Shown here piece after piece: positions 1-5,311 of a DNA stretch of 5,717 nucleotides. How positions within the stretch are numbered: the stretch's first letter is position 1; each line of letters opens with the position of its first letter. The translations under genes and the position numbers were made by a program. The notes under the pieces were generated by a model. The model saw only the letters and a list, made by a program, of their open reading frames with translations, had not been told where the DNA came from and made no database searches. Where the stretch lies: positions 1-5,717 of the forward strand of contig JAUYTF010000009.1 of assembly GCA_030695285.1 (NCBI GenBank). Direction: 5' to 3'. Source of the stretch: Eubacteriales bacterium (GTDB lineage Bacteria > Bacillota > Clostridia > Christensenellales > CAG-138).

Positions 1-1189
1 TTGCCCAGCAGTTTTTGCAGGTGTCCTTGGTGCAGACGTTGCAGCCGAGGAACGCCTCCTGCAGGTCGCTTCTGAGCACGGGATTGTCCAGTGTGCCGAG
101 CTTGTAATCCTGCATGCCCACAAACTGGTGGCAGGGATAGATGTCCCCTTCCGGCGTGACGGCGACGTATTCCGTGCCCGCGCCGCAGCCGTTGATGCGC
201 TTTCTCAGGCACGGCCCGCCGTCGGGATCAAACATAAAGTGGAAGAAGTTAAACCAAGTATCAGAGCTTCTTCGCGCCTCGATATAGTACGCCGCTAGCG
301 CATCATATTCCTGATCGATGCGGGCAATGTGCTCCGGCAGCAAGCTATATGGGCTCTCGTCCGGCAGCACGACGGGCTCGATTGAAATCTGGTCAAAGCC
401 GTAGCTTGTCAGCGCTTTCACGTCCTCCAGAAAATCGAGGTTTTCGCGCGTAAATGTGCCGCGGATATAGTATTCCTTGTCTCCGCGTCCGGCGACGAGC
501 TTCTTTGCGTTGTTCAGGATGATGTCAAATGAGCCTTTGCCGTTGACGGTGGGCCGGAGCGCGTCGTGAATCTCCTTGCGCCCGTCGAGGCTGATGACCA
601 CGTTGTGCATCTCGCAGTTGATGAAGTCGATCTTCTCGTCGTCAAGCGCCACGCAGTTGGTGGTGATCGTAAAATGAATGATCTTGTTGAATTTTTGTTC
701 CAGTTCTCGCCCGTAGGCAACGAGCTGCTTGCAGAGTGTCCAATTCATCAGCGGTTCGCCGCCGAAAAGATCGACCTCTAGATGCTGGCGCGTGTCGCTG
801 CGCTCCATCAAAAGATCGAGCGCGCGCTTACCGGTTTCGAGCGGCATGAGCAGGCGCTCGCCGTGAAAGTCTCCCGTCGCGGCAAAGCAATAGCGGCAAC
901 GCAGATTGCAGTCGTGCGCCACATGCAGGCACATGGATTTGATCGCGCTTCCACCCAGAATCTCCGGCGCGATGGGAGTTTCGGTTTCAAATGCGCCGCT
1001 CGTCTTGAGCTCATCCAGATCCTGGAGCACTTCGGTGACGGTCTGCGCATCCACTACGGCGGCATACGGGTCCTCCCCGCGCTCGATCGCCTGCACGATT
1101 GCATAGGCCACATCGTCCAGCTTGTGAATGGCGCCGCTCTCTACATCCAGCAGAATATTATGATGATCAAATCGAAACGAATGGATCAA
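1..1189 (-). CDS. scfB: Radical SAM/SPASM SCIFF peptide maturase (thioether-forming), C-terminus cut by window edge
   Basis: This enzyme installs a thioether bridge on the neighbouring scfA peptide by radical S-adenosylmethionine chemistry in the cytoplasm (family knowledge, e.g. CteB of Clostridium thermocellum). 396 codons are visible and roughly 50 residues are missing. Residues 1-75 form a small domain ahead of the barrel, where CteB has its RRE (PqqD-like) leader-binding domain. The radical SAM cluster motif CX3CX2C is C94, C98, C101, followed by GGEP at 143-146, the SAM-binding motif. The SPASM region has C327, C335 (after NG), C353 (YPC), then C383, C386, C391 and C394, which would ligate two auxiliary 4Fe-4S clusters; the final ligands lie off the edge. 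The start is TTG at 1189, chosen because AAGGAG lies 7 nt upstream, because the N-terminus MIHSFRFDHHNILLD fits my recollection of this family, and because no in-frame ATG lies near. It follows scfA by 133 nt on the same strand. The family assignment is very secure. Confidence 0.96.
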   Translation of the reverse strand, partial: MIHSFRFDHHNILLDVESGAIHKLDDVAYAIVQAIERGEDPYAAVVDAQTVTEVLQDLDELKTSGAFETETPIAPEILGGSAIKSMCLHVAHDCNLRCRYCFAATGDFHGERLLMPLETGKRALDLLMERSDTRQHLEVDLFGGEPLMNWTLCKQLVAYGRELEQKFNKIIHFTITTNCVALDDEKIDFINCEMHNVVISLDGRKEIHDALRPTVNGKGSFDIILNNAKKLVAGRGDKEYYIRGTFTRENLDFLEDVKALTSYGFDQISIEPVVLPDESPYSLLPEHIARIDQEYDALAAYYIEARRSSDTWFNFFHFMFDPDGGPCLRKRINGCGAGTEYVAVTPEGDIYPCHQFVGMQDYKLGTLDNPVLRSDLQEAFLGCNVCTKDTCKNCWA

Positions 1190-1196
1190 ATGGGTT

Positions 1197-1202
1197 CTCC
1201 TT
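1197..1202 (-). promoter_or_regulatory. Ribosome binding site of scfB (sets a TTG start)
   Basis: AAGGAG on the minus strand ends 7 nt before the TTG at 1189-1187. No in-frame ATG lies near, so this site decides the unusual start. A TTG start usually lowers translation and would help keep enzyme below peptide levels (inference). Confidence 0.8.
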
Positions 1203-1206
1203 TGGG

Positions 1207-1235
1207 GAAAATTGCATTTTCGGCTTGCGCGAAAA
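1207..1235 (-). repeat. Mutually exclusive small hairpins just upstream of the scfB ribosome binding site
   Basis: In the minus-strand transcript, TTTTCG (1235-1230) can pair with CGAAAA (1222-1217) across a 7-nt loop. Alternatively GAAAAT (1221-1216) can pair with ATTTTC (1212-1207) across a 3-nt loop. The middle segment is shared, so only one hairpin can form at a time. The lower one ends 4 nt from the AAGGAG of scfB. Both stems are AU-rich and weak, so a regulatory role is only a possibility. Confidence 0.4.
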
Positions 1236-1265
1236 GAGCAGCAAAATACGCAGGCTTATAAAGAC

Positions 1266-1293
1266 AAAAAAAGACCGGAAGAGGCCTTTCTTT
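1266..1293 (-). terminator. Terminator-like hairpin between scfA and scfB (possible attenuator)
   Basis: Read on the minus strand, AAAGGCC (1289-1283), a 6-nt loop TCTTCC and GGTCTTT (1276-1270) form a 7-bp stem with one G-U pair, followed by four more T, giving a seven-T run. The stem can extend to about 11 bp using AAAG at 1293-1290 against the T run. It sits 29 nt after the scfA stop and 76 nt before the scfB start. It would stop most transcripts after the peptide gene and let a fraction read into the enzyme gene. That stoichiometric role is inferred. Confidence 0.72.
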
Positions 1294-1322
1294 GCGGATC
1301 GGCTGATCAAAGATAGCCTGAT

Positions 1323-1466
1323 TTATTTTTCTTCTTTGGCGCATTTCTGGTTGGCAACCGTGCAGGACGTTTTGCATGCCGACTGGCAGCTCGCCTGGCA
1401 CTCACCGCAAGCGGTGTCTTTGCCCACCTTGATGCAGGGTTTCTGAATGGTCTGCATATGCTTCAT
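1323..1466 (-). CDS. scfA: SCIFF ranthipeptide precursor (six-Cys-in-45 family; seven Cys here), 47 aa
   Basis: This is a ribosomally made peptide that ScfB crosslinks. It starts MKHMQTIQKPC and has a core with CGECQASCQSACKTSC followed by TVANQKC, the hallmark SCIFF sequence. Cysteines are at 11, 20, 23, 27, 31, 35 and 42. The last six match the family pattern, while C11 is extra and lies in the leader half. In the C. thermocellum homologue the thioether is reported between Cys32 and Thr37; the same spacing here gives Cys31-Thr36 (inference by alignment). GGAGG lies 9 nt upstream of the ATG and the stop is TAA. The gene lies between ackA and scfB, all on one strand. Studies of Clostridium ranthipeptides have proposed a quorum-sensing-like role, but the function in this organism is unknown. 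No protease or dedicated exporter gene is seen nearby. Confidence 0.96.
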   Translation of the reverse strand: MKHMQTIQKPCIKVGKDTACGECQASCQSACKTSCTVANQKCAKEEK

Positions 1467-1475
1467 GATTATTAT

Positions 1476-1480
1476 CCTCC
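1476..1480 (-). promoter_or_regulatory. Strong ribosome binding site of scfA
   Basis: GGAGG on the minus strand, 9 nt before the ATG at 1466. It is a strong site beside an ATG start, in contrast to the TTG start of scfB, consistent with more precursor than enzyme. Confidence 0.85.
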
Positions 1481-1531
1481 GAAACTTGTTCTCTCGTTCT
1501 GTTTTTGTTGAAACGAAAACTCTCTTTGGCG

Positions 1532-1560
1532 ATTATACACGATTTGCGCTTACAGCGCAA
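1532..1560 (-). promoter_or_regulatory. Probable scfA promoter at the end of ackA
   Basis: A perfect TATAAT -10 box lies at 1537-1532 on the minus strand. Seventeen nt upstream is TTGCGC (1560-1555), a -35 that shares only TTG with the consensus. Transcription would begin near 1525, giving a leader of about 60 nt before the scfA ATG. This allows scfA-scfB to be expressed separately from pta-ackA, although read-through from ackA is also possible because no clear terminator separates them. Confidence 0.6.
1544..1560. repeat. 7-bp inverted repeat over the ackA stop codon and the scfA -35 region
   Basis: TTGCGCT and AGCGCAA form a perfect 7-bp inverted repeat with a 3-bp centre (TAC on the plus strand). 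It contains the ackA TAA stop, covers the proposed scfA -35 hexamer and reaches into the spacer. In RNA it could be a tight hairpin, but AAATCG follows rather than a U run, so it is not a standard terminator. It could be a repressor operator, or chance from the GC-rich end of ackA. Confidence 0.5.
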
Positions 1561-2761
1561 GCGCGGCGGTGTCGCGCGCAATGGTCATCTCCTCGTCCGT
1601 CGGGATCACATAGACATGCACTTTGCTCGTGGGTTTTGTGAGCTCAAGATCCGTCGCGCGCGCGCAGGAAAGGTTAAACTCCCAGTCCATATCCATGCCG
1701 AGATACTCCAACCCCTGCAGGATCATCTCGCGGATAAAGCAGTCATTTTCCGCTACGCCCGCTGTCATGACGATGGCATCCACGCCGCCGAGTGTCGCAG
1801 CATACGCGCCGATGAACTGGCGCACCTTATAGCAGAACATCTTGCGGGCCAATGCCGCGCGTTCATTGCCCTGCTCGGTGGCAACAGCCAGATCGCGAAA
1901 ATCGCTGCTCACGCCGGAGACGCCAAGCACGCCGCTCTTCTTATTCATATAAGTATCGATCTCATGGGCGCTCATGCCGGTTCTGCCCATGAGATACGGT
2001 ATGATCGCGGGATCGATGCTTCCGCAGCGCGTACCCATCGGCACGCCTTCCAGTGGCGTGAGACCCATCGAAGTATCCACGCATTTTCCGCCCTTGACCG
2101 CAGACAAGCTAGAGCCGTTGCCGAGATGACATGTGATAATGCGCGTATCCTCTTTTTTCATGCCGAGGGCGACAAGTTTTTTGACCGCCTGGCCGGAGAC
2201 ATAACGGTGCGAAGTGCCGTGGAACCCGTAACGCCGGATCTTGTGCTCGGTATACGCTTCATAAGGGAGCGCGTACATATACGCTTCGCTTGGCATGGTC
2301 TGTCCCCAAGCGGTGTCGAACACCGCGACCATCGGCACCCCGGGCATAGCCGCCATACAGCCGCGAATGCCCATGAGGTTTGCGGGATTATGCAGAGGTC
2401 CCAGCGGGATGCATTCCTCGATTGCTTCGAGCACCTGATCGTCGATCAGAACAGGAGCCGAGTATTTCTCGCCGCCATGGAGCACGCGGTGTCCCACCGC
2501 ACGGATGCTGCTCATATCCGGAATAACGCCTATTTTTGCGTCTGTCAGTACATCGAGAACGATCTTGATCGCGTCCTTATGCGTCTTCATGGGGCTTTCT
2601 TTTTCATACGATGCGCCGTTTGCTGGCTTATAACTCAAAACCGACTTTGCGATGCCGATTCGCTCGCAAATGCCCTTTGCGATGATCTGCTCTTTGTCGA
2701 TGTCGATGAGCTGATACTTCAGCGAAGAGCTTCCTGCGTTGATCACGAGAATGTTGGTCAT
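1550..2761 (-). CDS. ackA: Acetate kinase
   Basis: Cytoplasmic enzyme that transfers phosphate from acetyl phosphate to ADP, giving acetate and ATP; it is the energy-yielding last step of the Pta-AckA pathway. The 403-residue length is normal. Visible motifs are NAGSSSLK (8-15), GHRVLHGG with R92, LHNP with H124, FDTA with D149, YGFHGTSH with H181, the phosphate-binding HLGNGSSL (212-219), MGTRCGSIDP with R245, and PTDEE (387-391) near the C-terminus. These match the active-site residues known in the Methanosarcina thermophila enzyme (N7, R91, H123, D148, H180, H208, R241, E384). One deviation is AWGQTMP at 151-157 where the family usually reads AFHQTMP. Another is TAGVAEN in place of TAGVGEN. 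The gene starts 15 nt after pta and is translationally close-coupled to it. A 7-bp inverted repeat overlaps its stop codon. Butyrate or propionate kinase activity cannot be excluded, but the pta partner favours acetate. Confidence 0.97.
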   Translation of the reverse strand: MTNILVINAGSSSLKYQLIDIDKEQIIAKGICERIGIAKSVLSYKPANGASYEKESPMKTHKDAIKIVLDVLTDAKIGVIPDMSSIRAVGHRVLHGGEKYSAPVLIDDQVLEAIEECIPLGPLHNPANLMGIRGCMAAMPGVPMVAVFDTAWGQTMPSEAYMYALPYEAYTEHKIRRYGFHGTSHRYVSGQAVKKLVALGMKKEDTRIITCHLGNGSSLSAVKGGKCVDTSMGLTPLEGVPMGTRCGSIDPAIIPYLMGRTGMSAHEIDTYMNKKSGVLGVSGVSSDFRDLAVATEQGNERAALARKMFCYKVRQFIGAYAATLGGVDAIVMTAGVAENDCFIREMILQGLEYLGMDMDWEFNLSCARATDLELTKPTSKVHVYVIPTDEEMTIARDTAALAL

Positions 2762-2772
2762 GTTGGTCGGTT

Positions 2773-2778
2773 CTCCTT
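2773..2778 (-). promoter_or_regulatory. ackA ribosome binding site overlapping the pta stop codon
   Basis: On the minus strand TAAGGAG contains both the pta stop TAA and AAGGAG. It lies 11 nt before the ackA ATG. Ribosomes ending pta translation would be placed at the ackA site, suggesting translational coupling. Confidence 0.8.
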
Positions 2779-3775
2779 ACAAATTCTGCGCCTGAACGGC
2801 GGTGATTGCGACGACGGATACGATGTCCTCTACGCTGCATCCGCGCGAGAGGTCGTTGATGGGAGAGCGAAATCCCTGGCAGATGGGGCCAATGGCCTCT
2901 GCTCCCGCAAGGCGCTGCACCAGCTTATAGCCGATATTGCCCGCCTGCAGATCGGGAAAGATCATAACGTTTGCCTTGCCCGCAACCGGGCTGCCGGGAC
3001 ACTTGAGCTGGCCGACTTTCGGCACCAGAGCCGCATCCGCCTGCAGCTCGCCGTCCACGTTTAGCTCAGGCGCGCGCTCTTTGACGATGCGCGTAGCCTC
3101 GACGACTTTGTCGACAAGCTCATGCTTGGCGCTGCCTTTGGTGGAAAAGGAGAGCATCGCAACCCGCGGCTCCATGCCGCAAAGGCACTTTGCCGTCTGC
3201 GCGGATGAGATCGCGATTGCCGCGAGCTGCTCCGCCGTGGGGTTCGGGTTGACCGCACAGTCGCCAAACACCATCATGCCATCGTCGCCATACGCTTTGT
3301 TCGCCAGCTCCATGATAAAGCAGCTGGACACGACCGAGACGCCCTTTGCCATCTTGATGATCTGCAGGCCCGGACGCAGCGTTTCGCCAGTGGTGCTGAT
3401 CGCGCCCGCGACCATACCATCCCCGCGGCTTTTTTGAATCATCATCGCGGCGAAGAACTTGGTGTCCTTCATCATCTTCTGGGCGCCTTCCGGCGTCATG
3501 CCTTTTTCTTTGCGCATGTCGTAATATTCCGTAACGTAAGCGGAAAAATCCGGGTCTTTCTCCGGGTCGACAAGAGAAACGCCGTCGAGCGAAACGTTGA
3601 ATTTCTCGGCCGTAGCCCGAATTTCATCCGTATTCCCGAGCAGCGTTACTTCGGCGATACCTTCTGCTTTAATCAAAGCTACCGCTTGTACGGTACGTTC
3701 TTCCGAGCCTTCCGGCAGGAGAATATGCTTCTTGTGCATCTTGGCTTTAACCTTGATCGTATCCATCAAAGCCAT
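2777..3775 (-). CDS. pta: Phosphate acetyltransferase (phosphotransacetylase)
   Basis: Cytoplasmic enzyme that converts acetyl-CoA plus phosphate to acetyl phosphate and CoA, feeding AckA. The 332-residue length fits the short, single-domain Pta class; there is no N-terminal DRTGG or CobQ-like extension as in the enterobacterial form. Motifs in order are [10 protein letters not shown] (19-28), [13 protein letters not shown] (118-130), [15 protein letters not shown] (171-185), [10 protein letters not shown] (207-216), [10 protein letters not shown] (241-250), [19 protein letters not shown] (262-280) and SPINDLSRG (304-312). S310 and R311 match the catalytic-site Ser309 and Arg310 of the Methanosarcina thermophila enzyme. 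The start at 3775 is preferred because [12 protein letters not shown] resembles usual Pta N-termini. An ATG at 3802 would add nine residues (341 aa) but lacks a Shine-Dalgarno, and the GGAGG falls inside that extension. It is first in the pta-ackA operon. Confidence 0.96.
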   Translation of the reverse strand: MALMDTIKVKAKMHKKHILLPEGSEERTVQAVALIKAEGIAEVTLLGNTDEIRATAEKFNVSLDGVSLVDPEKDPDFSAYVTEYYDMRKEKGMTPEGAQKMMKDTKFFAAMMIQKSRGDGMVAGAISTTGETLRPGLQIIKMAKGVSVVSSCFIMELANKAYGDDGMMVFGDCAVNPNPTAEQLAAIAISSAQTAKCLCGMEPRVAMLSFSTKGSAKHELVDKVVEATRIVKERAPELNVDGELQADAALVPKVGQLKCPGSPVAGKANVMIFPDLQAGNIGYKLVQRLAGAEAIGPICQGFRSPINDLSRGCSVEDIVSVVAITAVQAQNL

Positions 3776-3788
3776 GTTTGTATCCGCG

Positions 3789-3793
3789 CCTCC
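3789..3793 (-). promoter_or_regulatory. pta ribosome binding site with long spacing
   Basis: GGAGG on the minus strand lies 13 nt before the ATG at 3775, longer than the usual 5-10 nt. It decides against the ATG at 3802, which lies upstream of it. No closer in-frame ATG, GTG or TTG exists in the gap. Confidence 0.65.
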
Positions 3794-3832
3794 ATCTATC
3801 ATTGTTCATGAAAAGTCAAACAGATGTCGAAT

Positions 3833-3850
3833 CGAACATTTTTTTGTTCG
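3833..3850 (-). repeat. Hairpin in the pta leader
   Basis: CGAACA and TGTTCG form a perfect 6-bp inverted repeat around six T on the plus strand (six A in the pta transcript). It lies within the roughly 107-nt untranslated leader predicted for pta. Read in the pta direction it has no following T run, so it is not a terminator. It may be a leader RNA element or a protein-binding site. Confidence 0.45.
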
Positions 3851-3888
3851 TTTCTTTCATTTTTCTTACATTTTAACTCAACCGATAG

Positions 3889-3897
3889 AGTATACCA
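3889..3897 (-). promoter_or_regulatory. Extended -10 promoter element, leftward, for pta-ackA
   Basis: The minus strand reads TGGTATACT, which is an extended -10 (TGn) directly followed by TATACT, five of six bases of TATAAT. No good -35 lies 17-18 nt upstream, as expected for promoters that rely on the TGn motif. Transcription would start near 3882 and give a leader of about 107 nt to pta. It is the left arm of a 9-bp inverted repeat whose right arm is the matching rightward element. Confidence 0.6.
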
Positions 3898-3912
3898 CAA
3901 TCGTATCCAAAA

Positions 3913-3921
3913 TGGTATACT
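3913..3921 (+). promoter_or_regulatory. Extended -10 promoter element, rightward, for tmcAL
   Basis: The plus strand reads TGGTATACT, identical to the leftward element but in the opposite orientation, 15 nt away. Transcription would start near 3928, about 35 nt before the tmcAL ATG. The hexamer 17 nt upstream, taccac, is a poor -35 and lies in the other element. An alternative reading is a two-site operator, since each arm contains the self-complementary GTATAC. Confidence 0.6.
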
Positions 3922-3949
3922 TGTCATACGAAAAATTCAGTAATTTTGC

Positions 3950-3953
3950 GGAG
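3950..3953 (+). promoter_or_regulatory. Ribosome binding site of tmcAL
   Basis: GGAG lies 9 nt before the ATG at 3963. It sets the start and excludes the much longer upstream extension of the frame, which would run back over pta on the opposite strand. An ATG at 3956 is out of frame. Confidence 0.8.
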
Positions 3954-3962
3954 AAATGCATC

Positions 3963-5165
3963 ATGCGCATCGTGGGGATTATCGCGGAGTACAATCCGCT
4001 GCATAACGGGCATATCTACCATCTGGAGCGCGCAAAAGCGCTTTCGGAGGCGGAATACTGTATTGTTGTGCTCTCCGGTAACTTTGTGCAACGCGGAGAA
4101 GCCGCCTGTACGGATAAGTTTTCCCGCACGACGTGGGCGCTGCGCGCGGGGGCGGATCTCGTGCTCGAGATGCCAAGCATGTATGCAGTAGCCCCCGCCG
4201 AACGGTTTGCCGCAGGCGGTGTGCGCACGCTACACGCAACAGGCGTGGTCACCGATCTTGCCTTTGGATGCGAAGCGCCGGATCTTCGTACGCTCTATCA
4301 GATTTCAGATATCATCACAACAGAGCCGCCCGCGCTGCAGGAGGCAATTAAGAAGCATCTTGCGCTTGGAAAGAGCTACCCGCGCGCGCGATTTGACGCG
4401 CTGTTTGAATACGGTGTGCCAAAGACTATGCTTGCCGCCATCGCGCAACCGAACAATATCCTCGCGGTGGAGTATCTGGGCGCGATCCGTCGGTACGCAA
4501 GCAGCATTGAGCCGCTGCCCATCGAGCGCATCGGAACAGGCTATCACAGCGAGGAGATCGTCGGCGAGTTTGCCAGTGCAACGGCGATTCGAAAGGCGAT
4601 CGTCGAAGGGCGGCACGAGATTTTATCGACCATGCCAAACTTCGTCGGCGGACCGCTGCTCTATGACGACCAGTTCATCATCCCACAGGAAGCGTTCAAC
4701 GACGTGATGCTTTATGCGATCCGCCGCATGTCCACCGGTGAACTTGCGGCTCTGCCCGATGTCGGCGAGGGCTTTGAGAACGTGCTCTACCGTTCTGTGC
4801 GGGAGGCGCGCTCGCTCACCGAATTTTACGAGAAGATCAAGTCCAAGCGATATACGCTCGCGCGGTGCAAGCGCATCACCGTCAGCGCGCTGCTTGGCAT
4901 CACGGCGGAGCAGGTGCGAAGGATGGTGCAAAGCCGCGAGGGAAGTTACCTCAAGGTGCTGGGATTTCGCAAGCGGGCGCGCTCGCTCATCAGCGAAATT
5001 GCAAAGCGTAAAACCGCGTCGATGATCTTGCGCAACAGCGACCTGGAAGACTGCCCCGCCATTGTGCGGCAAAACGTGGAGACCGACATGCTCAGCACCG
5101 ATATCCTCAGCTATGTCACCGTGCAGGAGGTCAAGCGTGACCTCAGCGGCGCGGTGATCCTATAA
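3963..5165 (+). CDS. tmcAL: tRNA(Met) cytidine acetate ligase (TmcAL/YlbM family nucleotidyltransferase)
   Basis: Family knowledge from Bacillus subtilis: TmcAL activates acetate with ATP and acetylates the wobble cytidine (C34) of elongator tRNA-Met, forming ac4C, which helps AUG decoding. The 400-residue product is the usual size. MRIVGIIAEYNPLHNGH (1-17) carries the nucleotidyltransferase HXGH motif, H14 to H17. It is followed by the family motif SGNFVQRGEA (38-47), DKFSR (51-55), ADLVLEMP (64-71) and FGCE (101-104), with ATAIRKA further on. The frame stays open upstream to 3597, but the true start is set by the conserved N-terminus and the GGAG site. It is divergent from pta-ackA, which makes acetate, the substrate of this enzyme. 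The gene ends at a hairpin terminator. The family is certain; activity in this organism is inferred. Confidence 0.95.
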   Translation: MRIVGIIAEYNPLHNGHIYHLERAKALSEAEYCIVVLSGNFVQRGEAACTDKFSRTTWALRAGADLVLEMPSMYAVAPAERFAAGGVRTLHATGVVTDLAFGCEAPDLRTLYQISDIITTEPPALQEAIKKHLALGKSYPRARFDALFEYGVPKTMLAAIAQPNNILAVEYLGAIRRYASSIEPLPIERIGTGYHSEEIVGEFASATAIRKAIVEGRHEILSTMPNFVGGPLLYDDQFIIPQEAFNDVMLYAIRRMSTGELAALPDVGEGFENVLYRSVREARSLTEFYEKIKSKRYTLARCKRITVSALLGITAEQVRRMVQSREGSYLKVLGFRKRARSLISEIAKRKTASMILRNSDLEDCPAIVRQNVETDMLSTDILSYVTVQEVKRDLSGAVIL

Positions 5166-5197
5166 AACGACTGCACCAAATACTATCATACAGAAGA

Positions 5198-5212
5198 TGT
5201 TAGAAACTAACA
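5198..5212 (+). repeat. Short inverted repeat preceding the tmcAL terminator
   Basis: TGTTAG and CTAACA form a perfect 6-bp stem around AAA, directly abutting the main terminator hairpin and sharing one base with it. It is probably part of the 3' end structure of the tmcAL transcript, and may equally form in a transcript from the opposite side. Confidence 0.5.
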
Positions 5213-5248
5213 CAGGCGCGTCGATTCTTATCGTACACGCCTGTTTTC
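5212..5248 (+). terminator. Rho-independent terminator of tmcAL
   Basis: ACAGGCG (5212-5218) pairs with CGCCTGT (5238-5244). The stem can continue inward as GT/AC and CGA/TCG around a six-base loop, with small internal mismatches, and TTTT follows at 5244-5247. It lies 46 nt after the tmcAL stop. From the other side the base composition after the stem is less T-rich, so termination of the convergent gene there would be weaker. The 70 nt from 5249 to 5318 hold no gene that I can support. Confidence 0.75.
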
Positions 5249-5311
5249 TATGCAATTTATAACATGATTCATACATTTTTGGAGGATGAAAGGTAAGATG
5301 CGCCGATCGTT

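Noticed and set aside
1255..1260. TATAAG on the minus strand as a separate scfB promoter
   Set aside because: There is no acceptable -35 at 16-18 nt and no TGn extension; the sequence directly follows the T run of the hairpin, so it is probably just AT-rich spacer.
782..1261. A 159-codon plus-strand open frame over scfB, and several smaller ones between 514 and 1446
   Set aside because: All lie opposite or out of frame with scfB or scfA, whose family motifs are unmistakable. None has a convincing ribosome site or recognisable product.
1544..1560. A terminator at the end of ackA
   Set aside because: The inverted repeat makes a compact hairpin, but AAATCG follows in the ackA transcript instead of a U run, and the element overlaps a promoter-like sequence, so it was listed as a repeat or possible operator.
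1505..3064. A 519-codon open frame on the plus strand across ackA and the end of pta
   Set aside because: It is antisense to two clear enzyme genes and in codon register with ackA. It stays open because those codons avoid TTA, CTA and TCA. The translated product resembles no family and is rich in His, Arg and Ala, as mirror frames of GC-rich genes are.
3776..3802. A longer pta starting at the ATG at 3802
   Set aside because: No Shine-Dalgarno precedes it, and the GGAGG lies inside the nine added codons; the shorter form also matches typical Pta N-termini.
3921..3949. TTGTCA at 3921-3926 as a -35 box for tmcAL
   Set aside because: Although five of six bases match, the hexamer 17 nt downstream is ttttgc, a poor -10 that would start transcription at or past the ribosome site.
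3597..3962. An N-terminal extension of tmcAL of 122 residues
   Set aside because: It would overlap pta on the opposite strand, has no family similarity and ignores the GGAG site and the conserved MRIVGIIAEYNP start at 3963.
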